Shown one piece after another: positions 36,101-48,560 of a stretch of DNA of 64,000 bases. The notes below the pieces were generated by a model that saw nothing but the letters and a program-made list of their open reading frames with translations, was not told the DNA's origin and ran no database searches. Position 1 is the stretch's first letter, and the number at the start of each line of letters is the position of its first letter. Both the position numbers and the translations under genes were made by a program. The DNA is from Echinostoma caproni (taxonomy: Eukaryota > Platyhelminthes > Trematoda > Plagiorchiida > Echinostomatidae). The stretch covers positions 5,464 through 69,463 of the forward strand of contig UZAN01040252.1 of assembly GCA_900618425.1 (NCBI GenBank). The letters run 5' to 3'.

Positions 36101-36469
36101 CTCGAAAAATAAGCCAGTGTTTTGTTCTGAACCAGACGTGCACTACTTCCCCTAAACCAAAAGCATTAAACAGCTTCCGTGCACAACGGGAACACCATCG
36201 AACGATTTTAATTTTTTGTAAAATAGTGTGATCAAAATCAAACGTGTCACGACTGTCTTCCAAATATCATAAACTAGACAAAGAATGCCAAATGCCAAGA
36301 TAAATAACATACAAGAGTAAATTTCAGATTTTAAAATATCCCTCTTGTGGATATGTAACTGATTATCTGATCTATCTGAAGTGAACGAAAAAATGAAAGT
36401 GATATGATTGAATGACAGCAAAGAGCTCTTCAAGGTGAACATGCAATAGACCCGATCAGAAAAACTCAC
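33196..36469. other. Arrestin intron, 5' part
   Basis: Intron sequence immediately downstream of the 36470-36861 exon. No clear feature was seen. A somewhat GC-richer block at about 33540-33750 has open frames on both strands and may be a fragment of an unrecognised repeat. Confidence 0.5.
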
Positions 36470-36861
36470 CTTTATTCGAAATGGATGTGCCTTCGAGCCC
36501 AATCTGGCTACCAGCCGTTTTTGGGCATAGGAATGAGGGAATCCATCAATGAGTATCTCTTCATAGCTATTGGAACTGCCTGTAGGACATTCGGGAGTTT
36601 GCACTTCGGTGAAACGTTCCTCCTCATTTGGTGTCATTTCCTTCGATCGTTGACGTCTCCAACTGCGAGCGGTTTTGCGTTTGGTTACACTTGATGGTTC
36701 GGCAGTCTCTGGCCATATTTGACGAGTACAAAGAAGTAGGTCTTTCTGAAATGTCAAACCCAATACATCCAAATCCTCACGACCGTAGCGACAGCCGCAT
36801 GTGATCATCAGATGAACTTGTTGGCCTTTCAGTCCTTTTGTGTCAAAGCATAGCACACCAT
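36470..36861 (-). CDS. Arrestin, N-domain exon with finger loop and a long insertion
   Basis: A 392-base exon, the clearest in the window. The acceptor is ctcattctctgcactcccag and the donor is GTGAGT. It starts with two bases that finish an Asp codon, giving DGVLCFDTKGLKG, then [20 protein letters not shown] and LGLTFQKDLLLCTRQIWPE. Beta-arrestins read [20 protein letters not shown], then [20 protein letters not shown] at this point. The [11 protein letters not shown] finger loop, which enters the activated receptor core, is fully conserved. After WPE come about 64 residues, including a basic KRKTARSWRRQRSK cluster and a Ser/Glu-rich part. The chain then rejoins the family at RLVARLGSKAHPFRIK (beta-arrestin RLIKKLGEHAYPFTFEI). 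Typical arrestins have only about 15 residues here. Expected product: a cytosolic adaptor that binds phosphorylated GPCRs. Confidence 0.97.
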
Positions 36862-37264
36862 CTGGGAGTGCAGAGAATGAGAATTATATCAAACGGGTGT
36901 AATTGTTTTGGACTCGTGTGGGCTTTGTTCTCTGTAAGAAATTTTTTTATCTGTATTTAAACTTCGTTCCCCTATAATAATTCCTTTCAAGAATTCGGAT
37001 GATCGCTTTTTTCGGTTGTTCCTGTTACAATTAATTATTATGTCATACCTAAAATCTGGTCGATGATTAATTTTCATGTACTTGTTTCTGGAGCAATATA
37101 TATAACCAAAGCATGCTCACCGAAATATTAAAACTATGCAATATACCGACATAGAGGGTACCATCTGATGCCACTTTTGCGCACCAGGTAATGGTTTTTT
37201 GTGTCTATAATTGCATGTACCAAGCGGATTTGCACCGCAAAAACACATCATTAAACTAATTAGG

Positions 37265-37460
37265 TTTTCTTCTTTTCATTTTATTTCCTTTTATTGAATG
37301 CGCAAAGATACAATTTTTCAGGAAGGGGGAAGCGGCCAATCAAAGGGCTGCCATACAATACACAAATGGAGAAAGTCAGGCGGTTGTGGTGTGATTCGAA
37401 CACTCGTCCTCCGGGGTGATAATTGGTGACGTTACCACCGGACCACCACCACCCGGTTAG
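37265..37460 (-). repeat. tRNA-derived SINE, family 1, copy 2
   Basis: The minus strand has an A-box-like gtggtccggtggtaacgtc and the B-box-like gagtgttcgaatcacacc. It then carries the same body element (attggccgcttcccccttcc) and tail (gcattcaataaaaggaaat) as the copies at 29.5 and 54.6 kb. Orientation is the same as arrestin. It lies about 400 bases upstream of the first recognised arrestin exon. Confidence 0.8.
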
Positions 37461-40400
37461 CTTACATATATCAGTTTCCTCGGTTCAATCTTAAGGCTAA
37501 CATTCCCATATGCTCTCATCGTTTACAAACGCAGGATATCAACCCTAAAATAGTAAATGTATTAGGAAATCTAGTTTTGGAATGGAAGGACCTGTGTGTG
37601 AAGGCGTGGCTTCATCAATTTCGTTGAAAACCAGGCTAGCAATGAGTAGAGTTTACATGCTTCTGAAGAGACAGTCTTTATGGTGAGAGAACGATTTTCA
37701 ACCAGTTTTTCAGAAGAATAGAACAAAACGAAGAACCCGTTCCTAGGGTTTATCTTGTGACCAATTTTGACCAAATCCAGTGAAATGACTAAGGCTCATC
37801 CACAAGAAGTCGGATGTGGGTTTTGGTTCCATTCTGTGGTTTTCTTCACGGGACTTATAACTTGCGACTGATCCCCGAACAGTAAAACAGGTGCATCCGT
37901 CTACTTCTGGGATAATTTCTTCTGTAGAAATCCATATCTATAATGTGAAAATAAGTGAGTGCTCAAATATCTACAATTTCGTTATCCTAATATGTTTTTG
38001 TCTCTCAGTCCCTGTGAATTCTCATAATTCCAGATAATCGTAATTATTTTAAACAGGATCTGGACCCTTAAGAGTTTAGGGTTTTTAATTTTTACGTGCA
38101 ACTCCGGAGGACGGATAAATGTAAGACAATTTTGATGAGTCCCGATAAGGAGGAAACAGTTATTCATATAGATTAGTAGTGGATACTTTCAAGTGTGAAT
38201 TTGTACTGACATAAAAAAATTGTTGTGCATTTCAGTATGGTGGCGGTTTCTTTTTTAAAGTTGAGTTAGTGGCTATCGTCTTGGTATATGTAGTAAGCTT
38301 AAAATAAAATGTCCTGCTATGCATGTACAAACGTTTGCATGTATTGTGATCTCGGATTCTTTGAAATTAATACTAAGAGACTATTGCGAAACAAACAGTT
38401 TGCTTAACAACAAAATGTAATCACGATAAAGTTTACGATAATTTCCAAAGAACTAGTTCAAACGGTTGACTAGGAGCCTTGAAAAAGTGTGCCGACATTT
38501 ACATCTACACCGTGGAAATATACGCTCAGTAAATACGGAGTTCTTTCACAATTTTTCAACAATCTTTAGGTTCTAAAACACAAGTAAACTAAAACTAAAT
38601 CTGTCAAACTTGATGAATGTAAAATCTTGAAACATGTAGCGAGATACCCCTTCAATACGTTAATACTAAAGCAATTTTGAAGACGCAAGCCTCTACGAAA
38701 TGAGTAGTAAACGTTTTTTCAATAATCAAAACCGTGTACGAAATCTCAAGGTTTTGTTCATCTGAATAAGCAGTGACATTTGCTTATTATGCAGCAAAAT
38801 CACATCGAAGCAATCGCACTGTGCAAATCGATATCTCTCTCTAGCACAATGAAATACCAGTCCGACGGATAAATTCAGAACATATTGTTTGAAAATTCAC
38901 ACTTCTATCATAAAACTAACGAATTAGAAAACGGGTCGGCAGAAACCTGTGTTGTGACTATCATGATGCAAACCTGTTGTACTGCATTGAGATTGAACTG
39001 GAGAACATTGAAGCCATATATATTCCAGCTGTTTCTTTATGTGAGAAACAAGCAAAGTTGCACCAATGACCGATTCATTATTCAGTTAACTTCTTATGGA
39101 TTTATGGATTATTACTCTTCCCGTTTTCGCAATTCATTTGAGACAACGTTTATGTCGTTTTCTTAATGCTGCACATCGGCGTCGGTACTTCTATCAACGC
39201 AGGTTTATTGTGCATCTAATAGTTCATCTGAATTTTCACATGGTTCCAGTTTTCTCACTCATCTACCCGGAGCCAAACAAATTTAGTTTAGTTTCTGCCT
39301 CTGCTGTTTGGTATGTAGGCGGGTTATCTCATGTCCTAAATTTGGTTTCAGCATTGAAGTCCAACGTTTTCAGATTACCAACCTAAAAATGTTGCGATAT
39401 ATTAGTGAAAGAAATTGGCATAGCTTAATTGCTAGTCCCACAACCTCCAGGTACTAGTGGTCACCAAGTTTGAGATACTCACATAAACGGTGATTGCATC
39501 TTTCAAGTATAAGAACCAAACAGGCCAACTGAGTGAATTTTTTATTTGTATTTGCATCAGTCTAACTGAGGGGATTCTGAGTGAGTTGCACGATCATCGA
39601 AACCAACGACAGGATCGATTCTAATAGAAAAACTACAATTTAGTTAAAAATGTTGCCAAATCTCATCAATAAAACCATTTTAAACCAAAGAAGTACAAAT
39701 AAATTCAGCTTTGCCTGTTTGCCGATTACGGTATTTTATTAACAAATGATTCAACTCCAGCCCAGGGGGGGAATCTTCGGGCACGCATTGTTGACGTCAT
39801 GTATGCTGTTGAGAAACCGCATGCAAGGAGATTGTTATACTCTGCGAACCGGTGAAAATGACTTTTGTTCAGCCGAGCTACGAGACTACTTATTTTCGAT
39901 AGCATAATTGTTTTTATCTAAATTATGTGCATCTACTCCGGAAAACAATCATATGTCACAGTCATTTAAGCGTTTTTGCATTCATTTTCTAATCAGGTGA
40001 AAGTGCGTAATCATATATATAATATATAATATATATATATATTTATATAATAGCGATAATCTATACCATTTTCTAGCAAACCAGTTAACCTTTGTGCCAG
40101 CCTCTGAGACTGCATGGGTAGTGGGAAATAACTGTAACTTTTACCTACCGTTCCCCACAAACAGTTCCACAATCTAGGAAGTTATTCATTCTAAAATTTG
40201 TCAAAAATCTGAAAACCCAATGGAAACTTAAGTTATTGAACAACGGAGTCAGTGGCTCATAATGATCTCACATAGATTAGTCATGCATTATCGGGCATAA
40301 CCATTTGTTCACTTGTGAGGATGTTTTTGAGGCATTATGGACGATAGCCACGATCAAACTCCAAAGAGGGGTTTCAAGTGTTGTCAGGGGAAACGTGCGA

Positions 40401-41125
40401 TTGATGAAGCACAACAAGCTTCAGTCACCTAAAACGAATTCTCAATCATATTAGATCATCACAACTTAGGTGCACTTCAGATGCTCCTGGCAATAAACGA
40501 TTTCGATATCATCTTATACAAACTAAAAACACAAAATGGGAAACTTCTAAATGCCTAAAGAAAAATTGTAATAGTAGCATATGAGAATTGTCTTCTTTAA
40601 GTAGAAGAGGAAATAATTTCATAAGCAAAACGAAAAACAAACCCGCTGTTTGGGACTCTCTACTCGCCTTATTTTTTGAGGAACTGGAAATTATAATAAA
40701 GTGGTACAAATGCTTCTTACAATAGGATATAGCACTCAGGAACTGCAAGTTTGCTTAGCTATTACAACCAAGATAGTTTCCTGCAAATTCATTGAAATAC
40801 TATGGTTTCCTCATACCCCAGCTATTTTATCGACAGATTACCGTACTGCTGATTGACTCAATCAAGAGGTGCTCAAAAATGGCTTATGTGGAAAGAGCTA
40901 CCGGTTGTAATCGTCAATGTTTTTGAGAGAATAGACGTCGTTCACTTCGTTTTAGTCTGAAGATTAATTGAAAACCGTGTTACACCAAGTACCGCATTTA
41001 GCCATTATATTATATTGCCACGCAACACTTCGGTTCTTTATTTATATCACAGAGTACTTTGAGTGGATTAAGATATTTCAACAAGGAAATTCCTTCTATA
41101 TATAGTGAATGAAGTCTGAACTGAA
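37461..41125. other. No recognised genes; AT microsatellite inside
   Basis: Either the 5' intron of arrestin or intergenic DNA. An AT-only run at about 40013-40052 is a simple microsatellite. I saw no supported exon or transposon. The missing arrestin N-terminal exon was looked for here and not found. Confidence 0.5.
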
Positions 41126-41270
41126 AAGCTAGTGAGAACTGCACAGCTTTTTCGATCTAGTTGGGTCTCATCAACAGACTAAACTCATCAACCCAACTGG
41201 AGATCGAACCCGGGATCTCAAAGGCAGAACGGAGAGATGCTACCTACTCGGCCACCGAGCACCTTTTCAG
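41126..41270 (-). repeat. tRNA-related SINE carrying a hammerhead remnant
   Basis: The minus strand starts ggtgctcggtggccgagtag (A-box TGGCCGAGTAGG) and reaches gatcccgggttcgatctcc (B-box GGTTCGATC) about 45 bases later, so it has an internal RNA polymerase III promoter. It cannot fold as a complete tRNA because the 3' acceptor half is missing. Downstream lies the hammerhead-like segment listed separately. The layout (pol III boxes, then hammerhead) matches the Sm-alpha SINE-like repeats known from schistosomes. Confidence 0.75.
41150..41174 (-). ncRNA. Degenerate hammerhead ribozyme core (Sm-alpha type)
   Basis: The minus strand reads ttgatgagacccaactagat then cgaaa. From memory, the schistosome hammerhead core is CTGATGAGTCCCAAATAGGA then CGAAA, so 20 of 25 positions agree. 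Stem II is GACC/GATC instead of GTCC/GGAC. One pair has swapped T-A to A-T, keeping pairing, and one is mismatched. The essential C of CUGAUGA is U, so this copy is probably inactive or very weak. Confidence 0.6.
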
Positions 41271-44200
41271 ACCGTTTTTTTCATTTTCTACTTACCGCTC
41301 ATCTTTGCGAGACTGTTTTCAACTAATTCATGGCTTCGGAGACTAGTGCTGAGAGTATTGGGGCAGGTTTCTCAAAACAAGCCAGTAGAAGGCTTATTAG
41401 CTTTACAGTTCATGCTTCATTTGCTGTACATATATATAATCGACGAATTCCGTTTTTGAAATTGAATCATATCCTCCATTACTCTCATGAGTGATAATAT
41501 ACTTATTGTTCTGCTCGGCATACAGATGTATCCATATAGCTTTGTGGTAGCCGAAGTTGGTTCGTGCAATCTACTGAAACTTGAAGGTTTAGGTACAAAT
41601 CCATATTATATGTGCCTGTCAGTATGTTTCTAAAGAGAGAACAAGAAAGTTAATTTCATTTTTAAAAGAAATATTCGTATTCCAAACGTTGAAATACTTT
41701 TCTCATGTACAGTATGGTTGAGTTGAACACAAGAAGTTGAAAACACGAATAAGTATTATTTAAACGGATAAAAAACGACGGGTTCAATGAAGATTTCTAT
41801 AGTTTGATCGACAACGAAACTTAACAAGATAATTTATTCCTCAAAAATCGATATTTCTCTTGAGGGGGAAATTCAACTTTATGAAGCTGTCAATTACGTC
41901 AAAATCACTTTTTCTTGTGTCTAACTTTTATATAGCTTACAAATATTTAGCAACAATTCTGATATGCCAACCAGGCGCTAATTAGGAGCAGTGTTTTTAT
42001 GAAAATGTTAACGCGTATTTTAATCAGCACACTCACTCGTGTCGAATCAGGCTTTTGTTGACAAACTCAATTTATCGACAATGAAACAGTGTCAGATTCT
42101 GCGCATATCGATATTTATTTTCAATAAAGAAACTCCCAGATAAAAAGCAGATGTTCCATGCTCTGATTATGATGAGATTTAGATATTATTATATGTAATA
42201 AAATAATAGAATGATCTTTATATAAGTCAATTAAATAAACGAAACGACAAGTAAGTATTTAATTTAGATTTTGTAGTAAGTGAGCACAAAAGAGCATATA
42301 AATATTTTGCAGTTCACTCGAAATAACTGATATTGATGGTTAACCTATATATTCTTTCATTAATGTTCTTCACTACTACTCTCTCAGTCCGTGGGAATTT
42401 CTTAGATAGTCCGACAATTTAAATAGCCCAAGCCTGTGCAAGGCATAACCTTTAGCTAGCTTTGGCAACAATTCTGAGCAAAGATAAATATTTTGAATAG
42501 CCTAACTCAATGTACTGGTGCGTACCGTCCAAAAGGTCTAGTGTGTTAACATATGGTAGCGTTGAAAACCGGCCAGTAATTTTAGTTGAAAAAAACAATA
42601 GACGACCAAGACTAAAACCCTCCCTGAAACCCTTTCCGTTTAATAAATATGTGTACTAAGAAACAATCTGTTACCAATGTCGTCAGACAATAATGTAAAA
42701 AATAGGCTAACTGTTAGTTCCCATTGATAAAGTTGAACTTATTACGGAACACAAGGCATTTGTCGGTGTTCCGCGACGTACATTCTGGAAAAACACTATC
42801 TTGCGATTCTTGGGATATTTTCATCATTTGATAGAAAGCGATAAATGTTGGCCAAGATCAGAGTTTCATGGAGGAAACGCATCCAGGGCCGGAGAATAGG
42901 TTTGATTAATCTTCTATGAATGCTATTGGCTTTTAAAATTGTATACTTATTCCATTGAGTCCAGGGAAGCATTCCTATTGAAGCTTCCCCAAATCAATGT
43001 AACTCAATCATATAAACAAACCTCTAAAAATATGTAAAATCCAAATCCCGTGTGTTTTCATCGATCGACTTGTATGGTCCAAAAAATCAGCTGAGAGTTT
43101 CAACTCCAACTGACCTTTTATGCATCTGGGTCAATGACAGGAGTGACTGGAGTTGAGGAATTCACTCTTATCCCTCAAACGAACCTAATGGTTTAATTAA
43201 TACAGATGAACAAACGTGGAAGAGGAATGGTGAGAGGAAAGTATACGATTGCCCTTCTTTAAATTAAAAGGTATAAAAACAGAAAATAGAATGAACGGTT
43301 GCAACTATAAAAGTCTATCACTCATCTGTGTTACAACACACAGGGATTTGACCAAACCCATAAAAGTGAACTGGAATTCGAATACTATACGGAGGAAATG
43401 TATGGTTAGGTAGCGTGAATAGCCAGCGAAAAAAACGAAATGTAACGCTAAAGTGAGGCGGTTCAGAACAACGGGAACAGAAACAAATTCACAATCACAA
43501 AATTAGGTATTGACACCCATCGCTTTCATTTTCCATGCTTGTGTTATCCCCTGTTATTAGGTATCTGAATTCTCTTCTTATGTTTGTTACTTTGAGAACC
43601 ATAAGAATCAAAACGGTCACATAGTATGTATCTCCTCGAATGAAGTCAAATGATACATTCTGAACATCCATTTTGGCGACTTTTCTGCACAAAGTTTTGG
43701 ATGTCAGATTGTTTTTGACAGGCATAAATCTAAATACCGACAAAACAAATGAATGTCACATTTTTATGAAAGAGAAAACCCTAGAAGGAACTTCAAAAGT
43801 ATAGAACAATGGTAAAAACCTGGTTTATTCATCACTTCCTTTGTGATATAAATCCGCGGCAAGAAAATACATAAGCACACCACAATAAGCAAGTCATCAT
43901 TAATTGCAACGGTAGGCAAACCCATTCATATTTATAAACTGTGTTTAAACATTGGGCAATTTTTCAATACAACCAACCGCCCAGAAAAGCTTGGTGCTAC
44001 TGAAATAAAAGGCTACGGATGTATATTCTGGATCATGATTTAGCTTGTCTTTAAGAACGTTGCCTTATCGGGTATTCATTTGACGGTGTCACAAAACATC
44101 AATGTATTCACCACTGAAGAGCCCTATTTCCACCATTTTTCGTTTCAAACCATATTTTTTCCGTTAGCTTACCAGGAACCAAATGAAATTCCCCAAGGAC

Positions 44201-47200
44201 AATGTTTACGATTTCGTGCAGTGCATACTCCGAACAAACCAACGGCGATAACAAAGGCGAAATAGCTTAATTAAAAATGAATGAATGAATTAAAAATGTT
44301 GCTCATTTTTTGTGTATACATGAGTCGATATTGGGCAAGTGGAAAGCTCCACATTCATCAACTAGATTGCGGTTAGCCTGATTTTGGGTGGTTGCGTGTT
44401 GCAACTATAAATAAACACAATGTTTCCCTCGAAACCCACCGTCGCTTGCAATTTCCGCTAGCGCTCTATTTTGTTTGATGTGCACAGTTATCACCCAACC
44501 TTTATCATATTAGGGTTAATTATTAAAATGAAGTTACCTTTTGCCCAGAAAACTCGTATCACTCACGCTTGTGTCCAGCATGAATTAAAAGAACGTTTGC
44601 AATTTAAAAATATGCATTCATACAATTATGTGGTCATCAGTGCAAAGACAACATATTTCTTTCTTTTTTACGGGTGCGGAGATCAAATCCTACACTTAGT
44701 TGTGTGTACACATTACTGATGAACGAGATCAAAACTCAGGCCTAGTAATTCTTCGGTGTATGACTGACTAGATGGATTGGTAGATCCTGCGAGAAGATGA
44801 AATCAGGAGGGCGATGATTATCACTTATTCTCTAACAAGATTCACAGCTAACGCCTAACTAAATAGAATTGAAGAAAAAAGCTAAACGAGTTCTTCTATC
44901 TTCCAACGCACCATCAAAAGCTATATATCTGCAAATCAGCTGACCTCTGAATGCTGGCTGAGAACAAATATCTAAGAAGCTTGATGATTTCCAGAGTATC
45001 CGAATGAGCACACTTGAAAAAGCTATAATCCTATTGGTAACCAGAGTTAGGAACGTTTTTAGAGTGTACAAATGTCACTCCATATGAATAATCCTCAAAA
45101 TAATAGACGATTTCACATCCAACTCGCGCACTCTTCAGTTTTTGCACGCTTTTAGAATGGACTTGAACGCTGTATGCGTCATCATCCGAGCGTCTTTGCT
45201 GCAAAGCACTGTTCCTCTTGGGTGCAATTCTCCAACTAAGAGCCGCAGCCGTGATTTAATAAGTAAGATGAGCTTCGACTGCAAGCTGTTTGACCACAAA
45301 GCGCAGTAGCAGCAGTTAGGTTGACGGCACCGTTTTTCAATACAATAAATAAGCCCTTAATGATTGAGCAGTCCTAAAACAGCCTTCGAAGTTACTGTCT
45401 TCCGAGAGGTGCAAGCGGCTTATTATACCAAGATATCCATCTTACACAATCACGATTCGCCATTTACTAAATTGGTTTGAACGTTCAACCTACTGAGGAT
45501 ATTAACCAATGAAACAAAGTTCCGGGGAAATTTCACATGTTCATTTCTAATCCCTGTATATCGGGATGACTAACTTATTATCAATTTAAAACGATTAAAA
45601 AAAGTAAATAAAAAACAAACCTAACACACAACTCATCTCCGGTCAAACGAACTATTTGGTGCTCCTTTAGATTATTACTCATCAATAAACTTGTGAAGTT
45701 TCTTTTGGTGGTCCCTCTTAATTATCCCCAGTTCAGAATGGGCCTAAAATCTATATTCTCATCAATTCACCCGTTCGCCTTGAACGAATAAGCTTGTGTT
45801 GCATCCCAAAAAGTGTGATTTGCGGGAAACGATTCCGCATTGGTCAATCAGTAGGAATACTGTTCGCACAACACGCCGGTCAATAATGGAAGAAAAGAAA
45901 TATCTACAATGCGGAATTAGCGTTAACCAGTCAAAATGTTCACTTTAGCTGATCAAAGGTCTGGCTCCATCTCATTCGTATTTGAATCCGTATTGAACAA
46001 TTCACATTGCATTTCAGTCTTTTGGTGTGACAAAACCGTAACTTTTGGGAGTAAAATACTGACTCCAAGATAGAACGATGTGGTCTTTAGGGTGTTTAGT
46101 AATAAAGATAACCCAAACATTTAAGTTTAACTTTTCAAAGTATAGCTCAGTGACCAAAATCCTAGTGATTTGGCATTTTGTGAGCCTCAGGAGAGCTCTT
46201 AGGGCACATAAGCTTGTTGAGCTGAAGAAATGTAACTGTTAAATAAAAATGTTCTATAAATATATTCCACGAGCATATACATGATACTCACTGAAGAGCA
46301 ATTTTGTTGGGATGCAGAATTGATTTCGACGTTGCGTCNNNGATATTAAAAATAAACTCAAAAATATTCATCCATTTCTTGCTTTCAACAGTTAAAATCC
46401 CGATAATGATTGGATCGACAAAGTTGTAAATATGCTTAAATTGGTAAATATATTCTAGATGTGGTTCCATCTCCGAACTCATGTTTTGCCTAACCAACCT
46501 TTCATTACGAGTAAGGGTTGAGTTATAAGTATAGTTCGGATTCAAGCGTTCTCATCTGGTGCGACTTTCTTCTATCATTTGCCATGTGATGATTAAATCA
46601 CCGTCTTTTCCAGATGAAAAGAACAAGCAGCGATTGGAGAGACAAACATCAAGAGACCTCACTAGGTGAGTTTGAGGTCAAGGTTTTAAATCGGATTATT
46701 TGATCTTCCGCGTTGTTGATGCGTAAATGACCGCTTTAATTACAGCTCCGTTCGTTCCGTTGGACGGTAAACACTTCGTTTTACTGCATCCTGTGATGAG
46801 AGAATGTTGACGGGAATTCATGCACGATTGAAGAAGAACCGTTTAACAGTTCTGTTTTTTTGTAAAAAAAATTAATGGCCAAATGCGAATGAGGATTCGT
46901 CCGTAAAAGTTAGTCATAAGCTACTGAAAACACGGGCTCATTGACTTTTCACCGAAACTTGTCACCGATTTGCCTTTTCTTAGCTGTGATAATATGCCTA
47001 TCGAACTATGAGAAACAAAGTTTGGTGGCAGAAAGCTTTGCTGTCATCGTGCTCACTATCATGCCTAATCTAGTGAGGCCTGATGCAAATTCGTACTCCA
47101 AGTTCTGAAACTTAGTTGACCGGTTTGGATGAGCTAATGGCCGGCCAGCGTGACTACTGAATTTATTCGATGTTCTGTTCATAATACGGGTGCAGTAAAA

Positions 47201-48100
47201 ACGTTTGTTACTTCAACATTGTTTTATGTGCTTTAGGTAAGATTAACTGGAAACGTCTAATTACACATGGTTTGCCCTACTACGTTAAATGATAAATAAA
47301 TAAATATCATGGTGAAACATGCCCAGAAGTTAGAGAAACTACGCTGAATAATGCAGCCATGCTTTTCGGGATAAGTAAGAATTCAAGTTTCTATTACCCA
47401 AACTAGTAGGCTAAGAAGACCGGTTTTTGTATTGGTGGATCCCTTGAACTGAATTAATTTCCATCGCCACCGGTTTCACTACCTACGTATCGCTTTACAC
47501 TCATATCACATATTCTCTAAAGATTAGATCATTTCACGTGGAAAAAGAAGAACCACTGTATAGGGCGTTCCTCAGAGCGTTGATCATAAGGGTATTTTGA
47601 AATAAACTGAGAAGCACATTATTCTCTTTGTGATTATTTAGTCTAAAACAAAGATAGCATAGGTATGGTGTAGTCAAAAATATTCTTTTTCAATCGCTCA
47701 ATCACGTTTAATAGCTGTTAAAAACTAGAGAGTTCTAAGTCGTAAAATCGGATTGCTCAGGAGAAGGGTAATCTTAGTCACGTGAACCTATCCGTGGAAC
47801 AAACAAGTGATTTGAACGACGCAAAAATGAAGAAAATACGACTGGAAATATCCTGAGATTAGCGCAATAATATTTGGTTGATTCATGGATTACTTTTCGA
47901 AAAGACACTTTAGTGCCATTCATGACACATGGAAAATCGCCACTTCCAAATTATCGGTGAATCAATCCAGCGGATTCTGAAACTCTTTACCTGTTAGATT
48001 TGCTGAAATCTGAAGAAAATAACACAGAATCTTGTTACTACTAACACATTGGAACTGGTGGCCAAGTATAACGATCTTGACCATGTAAATGCAATGCAAA
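41271..48100. other. No recognised genes
   Basis: AT-rich DNA with scattered short open frames and no supported exon or repeat. A minus-strand open frame at 46288-46545 ends at a good GTGAGT donor but crosses three undetermined bases (46339-46341) and has no recognisable domain. Confidence 0.5.
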
Positions 48101-48109
48101 TGTTTGTGA

Positions 48110-48275
48110 TAAGCAACAAAGAGCACTGGACAGCTGTTTCATGCCGTTTGGGGCTCGTCAACAGTGCGTACTTCTTTGTCCCTATAAGGAATCGAACCGC
48201 GATTCTTCAGACAGGGACTTCAAACCCTTACCCTTGCACTGCACAGTCGATGGTTATCACCTCGTGCGAATGGAT
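48110..48275 (-). repeat. tRNA-derived SINE, family 2, copy 1
   Basis: The minus strand reads gaggtgataaccatcgactg at its head and has a B-box in gcggttcgattccttatagg. It ends with gctgtccagtgctctttgtt then gcttatcacaaac. Most of the 3' half is shared with the copy at 48420-48560. The terminal gtgataacc/gcttatcac segments are partly complementary. Confidence 0.7.
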
Positions 48276-48419
48276 CAATCAATTTAGATGGTAAATGTTT
48301 GGATTAGCCCATTCGGTTTCTCACAGGCACCAGGAACCAGCCACTGTTGATGATGTTCGATGTGGGTGGGTTTGACTCCTTGGGAGATCGGTAATTCCCC
48401 ACTGATGGTCTGCATTTTT

Positions 48420-48560
48420 GTGCGATGGAAATGGTTGTGATAAGCATCAAAGAGCACTGGACAGCCGTTTCGTTCTGTTCGGGATTCGTCAGCAGCGCGT
48501 AATTTGTGTGCTCCTGTCAGGACTCGAACCACTGTTTGTTGGTTATCACACACATTTCCA
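48420..48560 (-). repeat. tRNA-derived SINE, family 2, copy 2
   Basis: The minus strand starts gtgataaccaacaaacagtg, carries the B-box GGTTCGAGTCC and ends gctgtccagtgctctttgat then gcttatcacaacc. It is about 145 bases from copy 1 in the same orientation and shares roughly three quarters of aligned bases by eye. It is shorter than copy 1 in the A-box half. Confidence 0.7.

Noticed and set aside
41190..41265. tRNA gene with anticodon arm
   Set aside because: A and B boxes are present but the 3' acceptor strand does not pair with the 5' end, so it is a SINE head and not a tRNA.
44700..44740. CTGATGA at an apparent hammerhead core
   Set aside because: No GAAA follows at the right distance; the sequence reads ATCAAAAC.
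45690..45760. Minus-strand LGIIKRDH, considered as arrestin YLGKRDF
   Set aside because: The frame stops within 12 codons and lacks the VDP segment and a compatible donor.
46288..46545. Minus-strand open frame with HIYNFVDPII ending at a GTGAGT donor, considered as the missing arrestin N-terminal exon (HIDLVDPV)
   Set aside because: No donor of the right phase follows VDPI, the frame continues far past the required break, KRD is absent and three undetermined bases interrupt it.
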